37,980 bases of DNA, from positions 1-37,980 of the forward strand of contig CABUIO010000023.1 of NCBI GenBank assembly GCA_902491625.1. Reading direction: 5' to 3'. This DNA is from an uncultured Porphyromonadaceae bacterium. Its GTDB lineage: Bacteria > Bacteroidota > Bacteroidia > Bacteroidales > Muribaculaceae. Both the position numbers and the translations under genes were made by a program. Positions 24,578 through 33,177 of this stretch are shown piece after piece; position 1 is the first letter of the stretch; each line of letters begins with the position of its first letter. The notes under the pieces are model-generated. The model was given only the letters and a program-made list of their open reading frames with translations, searched no databases and was not told the DNA's origin.

Positions 24578-26686
24578 TTAATTCATAACGGCAGATGAGC
24601 CGCCTTCGAGTTTGTCAAGTTCGTTGCCACGTTCAATTTTCTTGCCGTAGCCGAAGGTATAGGTGAGTACAAGCACGACAGATCGATTCCATTGGTTTGA
24701 AAATCTCTGTTCGCGGGAAGAATATAGGGGCGTGTTTGTCTCTACCGTCATGGATTTGTATGATTTCCTGAAAGGATTGCAGAAAGACAGATCCGCAGTG
24801 AAGCCATTCTTGCCCCATGCGATGTTGAACTGATGATAGAAAACGTATTTGGCATAGTAGTTGCGCATCAGATCGATTCCAACTCTATTGGCGCTTAAGT
24901 AGTAGCCAACATAGAAGTTGCCGAAATTGTAGCGTCCGAAAGAATCGACTGTAAACGGCGCATAGTCATGGTGATATTCGCCGGTGAGATGCAAAAACGA
25001 GATTATCGGTCTTACGTACAACGAGAGCTTATCCTCGTAGCGGAAACTCAAGGCACCTCCCAATTCATATCTCTCAAAGTTGCCGGAATTGATATATTCT
25101 GAAACGATAGCCTCCCTGTCGGGCATTACACTGAACACTTGCAGAAGTCGGTCATAAAAACCAGAGTATCCGCCGAATACAGAGATGTTGAACATATCGG
25201 AAGGAAGCCACGTGTAGGAGAGATTTGAAGAGAACATATTGTATTGCTTCACGTCGGGATTGCCCTGCTTGTACATAAACTCGTTCTGGCGTATCGTGAT
25301 CGGCGCCATCACAGATGCCGTAGTCGTGTTCATACAGTATTGGACAAAGAAGTTGACGCGGTTTTTTGTGTTGAATGCGTAAGAGAAATTGGTGTTGGCG
25401 TATGGGCTTGTATTATACTTCTTGAATCCGTTGACGCGGTGACCGTTCCATTCTATGCCGGCCTCAACACCGAAATATATTTTCGGACTGCCATAGTTGT
25501 AGCCTACCCCTCCGGTCATGTCGGGCGAAGCAAAATGTTCGGTGAGCTGATTGTCGCCTAAATAATCCACATGGTTGTAATCGATCGAATATGTGTACTC
25601 TATATTCAGGCTGTGGCGTTGCGAGAATTTCTTTTTCAGGTTCAGCGATGTGACATTGCTGTAGGCATTCTCGCGCGAGTTGTTGGATATGGCAAATCCG
25701 TCAATCTCGGAGAGATAGCCTGAGCGGTTGTTGTTGTGGCCGTAGCTGAATGTATTTGATATGTTGAGTCCCCAGTCGCGAGGCAACAAGAAAAAGAAAT
25801 CGCCGTTCCAGTAAAACGAGTTGGAGAGGCTCGACGAAGAGTTGCGGTAGATGCTCTCTTCGGGCGATGTGGAAATCATAAGGTCGCCTCGCGACCAGTT
25901 GGTAGGAACGCTGCTGTGATTGTATCCGAAACTGTTCCTGATGGTGACTTTGTCGGTGTTGTAGGTGAGTCTCAGCGACAAAGGCACCGACTTCATTATT
26001 CTCTTTGAATCCAGGAATCTCTGTTGCCTGACGATCTCCTTGACCGAACCGTCAGTCTGTGGGAAGCGATAAGTCTGTGTGAGCGACGAACCATTGTGGG
26101 TATCATCACTGAAATTGAATCCGGCAAACAGATCGGTGGTCAGCCTCTTGTAGCTGAATCTCGTGAAGGCGGTGGCGTTGTCCCTCCATTTGTTGCTGTA
26201 GTCAACGCGGTTGTAGAGCTTGGTATATCCGCCATACTCATATTCCTGCACAATGAAGTTGACCACATGCTCCGCTCCCTGAAACCTCGGATCGCTAGGG
26301 AAGTCAAGATACTCCACTCTCTTCACGTCGGCTATGTTGATGGTCTGCTGATCGGCTCCCTCAGCCGGCAGATAGTTGATGAAAACCTTTACATCCTTTC
26401 CCGCGAGGGTCTTGATTCCATCGACAGGAGAGACACTGAGTTCGGGAATCGTCATGCGCATGAGCAGATCGGTGGCCGTGGCAGAATTCTCCTTCATCTT
26501 CTTTGTGGGAGTATACACGCTTTTCGTCGGCGTGAGATATCCGCTCGCGCCCTCCACCACGACCTCGTCCAGTGTGTTCACCTTCGTCGAGTCGTTCTTT
26601 TCTGACTCCTTCTTCCGAGGCTCATCCGCGTATGCCGCTGAAACGGCTATGCCGCACATCAATATCGTGAGTAAAGTTCTTTTCAT
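24578..26686 (-). CDS. Receptor C: TonB-dependent outer-membrane barrel
   Basis: 702 residues, the same length as receptor A. Signal peptide 1-20, LDEVVVEG at 39-46, plug-like domain, barrel, and the same tail with ELDKLEGG. The first ~327 residues are almost identical to receptor A, also at DNA level (25705-26686 against 18232-19213). Beyond that point identity falls sharply while strand pattern and length remain, until the last ~25 residues match again. The reading frame is intact although its neighbouring peptide C is not. It starts 94 bp after the stop of receptor D and is probably on one transcript with it. Confidence 0.82.
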   Translation of the reverse strand: MKRTLLTILMCGIAVSAAYADEPRKKESEKNDSTKVNTLDEVVVEGASGYLTPTKSVYTPTKKMKENSATATDLLMRMTIPELSVSPVDGIKTLAGKDVKVFINYLPAEGADQQTINIADVKRVEYLDFPSDPRFQGAEHVVNFIVQEYEYGGYTKLYNRVDYSNKWRDNATAFTRFSYKRLTTDLFAGFNFSDDTHNGSSLTQTYRFPQTDGSVKEIVRQQRFLDSKRIMKSVPLSLRLTYNTDKVTIRNSFGYNHSSVPTNWSRGDLMISTSPEESIYRNSSSSLSNSFYWNGDFFFLLPRDWGLNISNTFSYGHNNNRSGYLSEIDGFAISNNSRENAYSNVTSLNLKKKFSQRHSLNIEYTYSIDYNHVDYLGDNQLTEHFASPDMTGGVGYNYGSPKIYFGVEAGIEWNGHRVNGFKKYNTSPYANTNFSYAFNTKNRVNFFVQYCMNTTTASVMAPITIRQNEFMYKQGNPDVKQYNMFSSNLSYTWLPSDMFNISVFGGYSGFYDRLLQVFSVMPDREAIVSEYINSGNFERYELGGALSFRYEDKLSLYVRPIISFLHLTGEYHHDYAPFTVDSFGRYNFGNFYVGYYLSANRVGIDLMRNYYAKYVFYHQFNIAWGKNGFTADLSFCNPFRKSYKSMTVETNTPLYSSREQRFSNQWNRSVVLVLTYTFGYGKKIERGNELDKLEGGSSAVMN

Positions 26687-26780
26687 GCCTTGTCAATATC
26701 TGTTTTGATATATCTATATTGTTCACCAAAAATCATGGTTCCTTATGGTTTGAAAGCACGTTTTCCAGCGATTCGGAAAG

Positions 26781-28886
26781 TCACCGGATTTCATCCCATT
26801 TATTGACCTTCTTGCCGAATTCGAGAGTGTAGTTCACCGTCACACTGACAAAGCGCGTGGAACTGCCGAACTGTCCGCTCATCTGCTTGCTCTTGTTGCT
26901 GTAATTGTCTGTCACGTAGTAGGTAGTCGCATAGCCTCTCTTGCGGAAAATGTCGTATACACCAACATCAACATGGAGATTGTTGTGTGAGTAACCGCAA
27001 GTCAAACCATAACTGCATCCCGACATCTCGTATATTTCCGCACTCATTGTCGAATTAAGACCCGGAGTCGAAAAACTTGCACCGAAAGAGAAGTCTTTCA
27101 GGAAATAATGTGTTGATACTGATGCTCCAAAATGCCGGAAGATCTTGTTCAGGGAGCCGAAATATTGAGAGAAGCTGTAATTAGCATCTCCTGATATATG
27201 CCAGCTGTTGTCCAGAAGCTTCAGTGTACCGGAAAGGTAGAAAAAAACAGATCTGTATTTTCCGTTGAAGTCATTGCTGCGGATCACCTTATAGGCTTCC
27301 ACCGGCGTGAAGTGGAACGCCTGCATCGACGATCTCTGATTGTAAAATGTACTTGCAGAGAACGAGAATTTGTCTGTGAGCGTGTTGGAGTACCCTAAAT
27401 TGAATTGATAAGCGTAGCCGGTTTTTCTCGGTGCGTCTACAGTAGACCACAGTATCTCGTTCACCTGATAGAGGACATCCTGCTGGGAGTATGATCCCGG
27501 AGTCAATGTCTCGTAGCTGCCGATGAGACTGATGAACTGTTTCTGATCGATGGGGAAATATAGATCAGCATTTGCGCGTGGACGCCATGCGCCGTATCCC
27601 CGATTGTTCACCGAATTGTGAGTGTAGTTGGTGTATGCGCCCAGACTGAATCTCAGTCCGTTGTCACGCTCATGTGTCCAACTGAGACCTGTATTTCCAC
27701 CCGCCGTCCTGATGCGCTGCTTGGGATTGGCGATCACCGCACCTCCATATTTGGTATCATTTTGCGACGCATAGCCACCGAGGCTGAATGACAGTCTGTT
27801 TTTAGTGTTCAGCCGGTAGTTGGTGTAAAAAGTCAGCTGCTCGTAATATGTGTCGTATTTAATATCACTCTGAATCGGCGCAAATTCATCCGTGGTAAGG
27901 GTGTTATGCCTGATATAATGCTCGTAATTCATATATGTGTAGATACTGAACGAAAGCTTGTCATTGGCTCTGATATAAATGTCCATATCCCAAGAAGGCC
28001 TTAAACTTTCAGAATTTAAGGAGGTGGCAGATGCCGTGGGAGCGAAAATATCCGGCGAGTATGAGATAAATCCGGTGTCAATCCTTTTTGGCACCTTGGT
28101 GTAATACAGATTAAGAGTATTTGAGATCGAGAAATCAAAAGAGGTATATTTGAACCGGAATCCGGAACTGGAACTGTGTTTCTTAGATTTACCGTTTACT
28201 TCATGTTTTCTCGTTATCGACGGAGAATAATCGGGATTGAGTTTATCGAATCCCGAATATGTGGTTTCGGTGACTGTATGATCTTCACTATCGGAATAAT
28301 TGAATCTCGAGGAGAGGTCGAAAGACCAGTTCCCTTTTACATATTTACCATAAAGAGAATATATGCCTCCGGGCCGCAAAAACGTCTGGGTTGCTTCAGC
28401 CTTTACATATCCGCCGTCGTCGCGCGGCTTCATGATGAAGTTCAGTACGGCCTTCGCGCCCATAAACCTCACATCAGCGGGGAAGAGCAGAAATTCAACT
28501 TTCAGCACATCCTTGGGGCGAAGCGCAAGAAGTTATTCCTGCGAAGCCTTGTGATAGTCGACGAACACATCCGGATTCGCGCCTATGGTGCTCTGTATGT
28601 TGACTCCGTTGGATTTTAGAAACGGAATGCCCATATTCTCGATAAGTGAATAGGCGTTTTCGGCATGTTTCACCTCCTTTGGATGAGGCATAAAAGCGAT
28701 ACCCTCCTTGGCGACGAGTGCGGAGCGACCCTCGACCACAAATTCCTCCAGTTGATGGACAACTGTCGAATCACCATCCGAGACGTATGCCGTCGAGTCC
28801 GTCATCGCCGTAGTGGATGTCTGCTGCGCGTATGCCGCTGAAACGGCAATGCAGCACATCAATATCGTAAGTAAATATCTTTTCAT
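26781..28886 (-). pseudogene. Receptor D: outer-membrane barrel interrupted by ochre codon
   Basis: 701 codons from the ATG at 28886, with TAA at codon 118 (28533-28535) in KASQE-stop-LLALRPKDV; receptor B reads KASDDDLNSLQPKDV here, so it is one nonsense change with no shift. The signal peptide (MKRYLLTILMCCIAVSAAYA) is of the A/C type, but the mature part (LEEFVVEGRSALV onward, ending FGKKVNKWDEIR) is B-like, so the gene looks chimeric. The downstream part reopens as a 575-residue frame without signal peptide and could not make an outer-membrane protein. Upstream lies copy 2 of the duplicated block. No peptide gene accompanies it. Confidence 0.82.
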
Positions 28887-29787
28887 ACGCTTTAAATTAT
28901 TTGGTTTATATTTCGTCATCTTGTCCGGGGTGGCGCGGTGGCTCCGATGAGACACGATGATCGATTTAGTTCGTGTGTGTTCTGCGGCGGCAAAGTGGCG
29001 GATGGATGGTTCAAAGACCAAGTCTGCGACGGTGCGTTAACAAAAGCAGCGACTTCGATGGCGGTAAAGTTAAAACATAAAATCATAATAAAGAAATATT
29101 TCAATAACAAAATTTAAATTTTGTTTATTTAACTCAAATTAGAGGTGCAATATATTGCGAATTGTTTACGATTGAAAAGAATTGACTTTTTGCAAGCAAT
29201 AGTCGCGAGCTTGTCAGAGAAAATCCATCGGCGTCTTCTCACGATGAAAGCGAACTTGCGAGCTATAGCGATATTTTCAAACCATCGATAACCATTTTTT
29301 CTAACCATTAGGAACCATAATAAAAACATGTGTAGGGACGTGCGATCGCACGTCCGCCGCGACAAAGGTAATATGCGGGACAGGCCGGAGGTCTGTCTGT
29401 GTTGTCAACCGCGGCCTTCAGGCCGTGGACAGGATGCCATATAAGATAACGCGTCGCGGAGCGATGCGTGTATGGTAAAGTCTTTACCGCACGACGTCGC
29501 TCCGCGACTGTTTTTCAAGGAGATTCCCTTCCACGGCGTGAAGGCCGCGGTTGGCAATACGGCCGAACCTCCGGTCCGGCTCTTTTGACACAGTGTTAAT
29601 ATGACGAAAGGCCTGTAAGGCCGTGGAGATAATAGCCCGGCAGCGTGAGCTCCGGGGAAGAGGACAACACAATAAAAATGAGGTCTGTAGGACCGACCCA
29701 AAGGATGCGTCGAGCCGCTTCTACAGAGCTCTGCATGTTCCATTGCCGCGATACCCGGAGCTTTGGCGCTCCGGGCTATCCTCGTGT
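28887..29787. repeat. Duplicated 0.9-kb block, copy 2
   Basis: Counterpart of 23177-24097. The unshared insert is about 29316-29370. Small insertions and deletions and scattered substitutions occur without a coding pattern. The right end contains the hairpin CCCGGAGC-TTTGGC-GCTCCGGG; copy 1 has a changed version of it. The remaining gap to 29935 holds only a further GGCCTTACAGGCC hairpin. Confidence 0.85.
28938..28963 (-). promoter_or_regulatory. Leader box, copy 3 (before receptor D)
   Basis: On the forward strand GTGGCTCCGATGAGAC then ACGATGATCG; 52 bp before the receptor D start codon, in the same relative place as copy 2 before peptide B. Confidence 0.5.
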
Positions 29788-29935
29788 AGGCCTTACAGGC
29801 CTTTCCATGTCTCTACTGCGCGGTTCGCGTTCGGTGAGGCTCCAGGATACGATCATCGAGACAACAAAAAAAATTGGAATACCGGCGCTAACCGATACTC
29901 CAACTATATCTTTAAGAAGCCGAGCGGCTTATTAT

Positions 29936-30550
29936 TTATTCGGTAATGATGCGACGGGCACCGAGATAGCGGGACTTGTAGTAGCCTTCGTTTTCCGAGA
30001 TCTTCACGCCTCGGATGCTTGCGTGAATGAATTTGAATTTGCCGGTAGCATTGTCAGCGGATACCACAATTCCGACATGGCCGACCGCTCCACGGCTGCT
30101 GCGGCTTGTGAAGAACACGAGGTCGCCCTTGCGGAGATCGCCCTTGGCTACCTCAACACCTTCCGTGGCCTGCATACGCGACGCCGGACTGATTTTGTAG
30201 CCGAACTGGCGGTAAACATAGCTTGAGAATCCTGAGCAATCAAACGCTTTAGGACCTTTGGCGCCATGAACGTAGGGTTTGCCAAGATGGCGGCGTGCCT
30301 CAGTGAGGAGATCGTCGATGACGCGTTCCTGTCGGGAACTCATGGCCGCAACTCCGGATTTGTGTTCCGAAGAATTGACCTCCACACTATAGCCAGGAAT
30401 CTCCTGAGTCGTGTTGATGGCGGGAGTGTTCTTCGCTATATGGCGATGCTGATGTGCCTTGAGATGAGCCGACTTCACAGGCTCGTCGGCGATTGAATAA
30501 AATGGCGTTACTGCTGCTGCGATTGCTAATATTACGTGGCTTAACTTCAT
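29936..30550 (-). CDS. Secreted NlpC/P60 cell-wall peptidase
   Basis: 204 residues from the ATG at 30550. Residues 1-21 form a signal peptide. A His-rich linker (KAHQHRHIAK) precedes the NlpC/P60 domain: catalytic Cys105 in AFDCSGF, His158 in GHVGIVV and His176 in FIHAS. It should cut D-Glu-meso-diaminopimelate or related bonds of peptidoglycan stem peptides in the periplasm. Own promoter predicted at 30694-30724. A 13-residue longer frame from 30589 would add a hydrophilic stretch before the signal and is not chosen. No obvious functional tie to the peptide cluster that follows. Confidence 0.9.
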   Translation of the reverse strand: MKLSHVILAIAAAVTPFYSIADEPVKSAHLKAHQHRHIAKNTPAINTTQEIPGYSVEVNSSEHKSGVAAMSSRQERVIDDLLTEARRHLGKPYVHGAKGPKAFDCSGFSSYVYRQFGYKISPASRMQATEGVEVAKGDLRKGDLVFFTSRSSRGAVGHVGIVVSADNATGKFKFIHASIRGVKISENEGYYKSRYLGARRIITE

Positions 30551-30693
30551 CAATTTATTGTTTTGCGAAGGCATCAGGGAAAAGGACAATGTTAATAGAG
30601 TTCATCAGGAAGTAACCTGAAACGGGAAACTTTTGCACTGCCTTCGGGATTAAAAATGCACTTGGGTTATATGCCATATCCTTTTCGACACTG

Positions 30694-30724
30694 CAAAAGT
30701 ACACAAAAAGTCTATTTCCGTCAA
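30694..30724 (-). promoter_or_regulatory. Promoter of the NlpC/P60 gene
   Basis: On the reverse strand TTG (30722-30724), a 20-bp spacer, then TACTTTTG (30694-30701), an exact TAnnTTTG -7 box with ideal Bacteroidetes spacing. It lies about 145 bp upstream of the start codon, implying a long 5' leader. Of the promoters proposed in this window it is the best match. Confidence 0.6.
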
Positions 30725-30768
30725 GTCAGAAAGTGGTTATTTTCAGCATTTTAACTCTATTTAGCAAA

Positions 30769-30795
30769 TTGCACGCTTCTCAGGCGCGTGTGCAA
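30769..30795 (-). terminator. Candidate terminator after the phosphate transporter
   Basis: TTGCACGC (30769-30776) pairs with GCGTGTGCAA (30786-30795), allowing a 2-base bulge, around a 9-nt loop, followed on the reverse strand by a short T-run (TTTGC). It lies 37 bp after the transporter stop codon. Confidence 0.4.
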
Positions 30796-30831
30796 TAAAC
30801 CAATTTTTTGAAGAGTCTACAGGCATTCCTC

Positions 30832-33111
30832 TCACATTTCAGACGCTACGAGGGCACGGCGGGTGGTGAAATCAGTGTTGCGTAGTTTGGCGAATGCCCT
30901 CAGATATTTGCGTATCGACGACACCATCTCCTGAGTCTCCTGAAGCATGTTGATATAGACATAGAGCACGGTCACTTTCGATGTGTCCCCCTCCCGCAAC
31001 TGGTTGAGCGCGCGGTGGTAGGTATCCGAGATCGTGTCCTTGATCCCGTCGCAATGACGCCGCAGGACGGTGATCGCCTCGGTGTCTCCGCTCTGCATCA
31101 GCGCGAGTGTGTCGTTGAAAAGAATCTCTATCCTTGTGCTGATAATCTCGAATTCCGGCACATAGCGTTTGGGCAGGGGATGGAAATTGTTCTCGACATG
31201 CTCCTTGCAGACCTCATTGATGCGGCGAATGTTATAGAGCATACCCATGCAGCAGTTGTTGCTCAGATAGAACCATGTGCTCTTCTCGATCGCTGTTTCT
31301 CTGGGGAGATGGCGGAGGCAGAGCGTCTCCTTGCGGCGGGCGTTCTTCAATATGTTTTTCTGCTTTGTCAGCCCCGATTCGGTCTTGCCGAGTACTCCGG
31401 CATTCTCGCTGACGAATGCGTCGGCGATGCTTTTATAACATTCAGCGGCGTAAGATATGAATTTCTGCTGTTGTTCGGTGATGTAAAGCAGCAGCATCGG
31501 CCATGTCTCCTCCTTGTTTTCGGATGTGATGATTGCCTGAAAGAGGGCGTCGCCGTTCTCTGCCTGCTGTTTTTTGCGGAAGCGACGGTTGCTGCGTATG
31601 ATGATTACGATCGTGGCGACAGCAAGGAGAATTATCACGAAGCTTCCGCCGAAATGCATCGCAGCTACGATAAGCCCGGCACCGATAAAGGCCACTCCCG
31701 CGGTGAGGAACCATCCGCCGATCACTGAGATGACACCGGTAATTCGGAACACGGCGCTCTCGCGTCCCCAGGCGCGGTCGGCGAGCGAAGTTCCCATTGC
31801 GACCATGAAGGTGACGAATGTGGTCGAGAGAGGAAGTTTCATGGAGGTTCCAAGGGCTATGAGCGCTCCGGCGAGCACAAGATTGACGCTTCCGCGGATA
31901 AGGTCGAACGCCGCTCCCTGATCCATGATAGTTTCGTCAACATCAAAACGGCGGTTGAACCAGCGACGCACTTTCACAGGCGTTTTGGCACGCACCCATG
32001 CGATGATGTTGAGTGTCCAGCGTACAAGGCGACGGGCGATGCGAGAGGAACCGAACATCTCGTCGCCGCCGCTCTGGCTGCCGAGTCCGATCTCTGTTTT
32101 GGTGACGTTGCGTGCCTTGCGCGACGTGGCAAGAGACACGACCATGACGGCTCCGGCGCCAATAAGGAAATAGATCGGCGTGTTGGCCGGACCGTTGAGC
32201 GACCCCATGAGATGGCTGTCTGCATCAGCGCTTCCCGAAGCGATAAAGTCCTGATAGGATGCGAGTCCGCTCAGGGGCACACCGATGAAGTTCACGAGGT
32301 CATTGCCGGCGAAGGCCATGGCAAGCGCGAACGTGCCCATCAGCACGACGACCTTCAGGACATTGACCTTGCAGAAATGGAGAAGCTGCATCAGGACAGT
32401 GAAGAAGACAAGACACGACAGCACGATAAGCAACGTGTTGTCCTTTATCCACGCTTTCACATCAGGTGTCATGAATGTGAGATCCTTCGCGCCTTTGATC
32501 AGCAGAAAATAGACGATCGCGGTGGCACAGATGCCGCCGAAAATGCCGATTTTCCATTTAAGCTTGCTCTTGTAGTTGAACGAGAACACCATCCTCGCAA
32601 GAAACTGCACCAACGTGCCGAAGAAAAACGCAATGGCGACGGAGAGGAATATGCCAATGATGACCGACAGGGCTTTCTCCGTGTTGAGAAGGTCATTGAA
32701 TCCGAGATCCACACCGCCTGTTATCTTTATCAGCGCGACAACGAAAGTGGCGCCGAGAAGCTCGAAGACCATCGAGACCGTGGTGGAGGTCGGCATTCCA
32801 AGCGAATTGAAGATGTCGAGCAGGATGATGTCGGTGACCATTACGGCCATGAAGATGCAGATGATGTCATAGAAAGAGAAGTGCTCCGGGCGGAAGATGC
32901 CGTGGCGTGCGATATCCATCATGCCGTTGCTCATGGCAGCTCCGATAAACACACCTATCGAGGCGACTATCAGCACTCTCCTGAATGGCGCCGCTTTCGA
33001 TCCGATGGCCGAGTTGAGAAAATTGACGGCATCGTTGCTCACTCCCACCGAGAGGTCGAACACCGCCAGCAGGAAAAGGAAGATTACTACACAAAGAAAC
33101 AGTATTTCCAT
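30832..33111 (-). CDS. Pit-family inorganic phosphate transporter with PhoU-like tail
   Basis: 759 residues from the ATG at 33111. The N-terminal ~520 residues are a Pit (PiT) permease with about ten to twelve membrane segments; the two family repeats are visible (GVSNDAVNFLNSAIGSKAA near residue 24 and FAGNDLVNFIGVPLSG further on). Residues ~545-759 are soluble and helical, resembling a PhoU-type regulatory domain (for example FHPLPKRYVPEFEI and YRALNQLREGD). It should import phosphate with a cation. It lies downstream of the histidine kinase/regulator pair, 66 bp after the kinase gene, suggesting phosphate-linked control. Confidence 0.88.
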   Translation of the reverse strand: MEILFLCVVIFLFLLAVFDLSVGVSNDAVNFLNSAIGSKAAPFRRVLIVASIGVFIGAAMSNGMMDIARHGIFRPEHFSFYDIICIFMAVMVTDIILLDIFNSLGMPTSTTVSMVFELLGATFVVALIKITGGVDLGFNDLLNTEKALSVIIGIFLSVAIAFFFGTLVQFLARMVFSFNYKSKLKWKIGIFGGICATAIVYFLLIKGAKDLTFMTPDVKAWIKDNTLLIVLSCLVFFTVLMQLLHFCKVNVLKVVVLMGTFALAMAFAGNDLVNFIGVPLSGLASYQDFIASGSADADSHLMGSLNGPANTPIYFLIGAGAVMVVSLATSRKARNVTKTEIGLGSQSGGDEMFGSSRIARRLVRWTLNIIAWVRAKTPVKVRRWFNRRFDVDETIMDQGAAFDLIRGSVNLVLAGALIALGTSMKLPLSTTFVTFMVAMGTSLADRAWGRESAVFRITGVISVIGGWFLTAGVAFIGAGLIVAAMHFGGSFVIILLAVATIVIIIRSNRRFRKKQQAENGDALFQAIITSENKEETWPMLLLYITEQQQKFISYAAECYKSIADAFVSENAGVLGKTESGLTKQKNILKNARRKETLCLRHLPRETAIEKSTWFYLSNNCCMGMLYNIRRINEVCKEHVENNFHPLPKRYVPEFEIISTRIEILFNDTLALMQSGDTEAITVLRRHCDGIKDTISDTYHRALNQLREGDTSKVTVLYVYINMLQETQEMVSSIRKYLRAFAKLRNTDFTTRRALVASEM

Positions 33112-33177
33112 AAAAATTTTGTTTGGTTTCTGCTGCAAAGTAACCAAACAAACATTTCAAAAATATTAAAGAACTGT

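Noticed and set aside
29405..29946. Frames of 107-112 residues on both strands in copy 2 of the block
   Set aside because: The same repeat-derived frames as in copy 1, with different ends and no conserved start.
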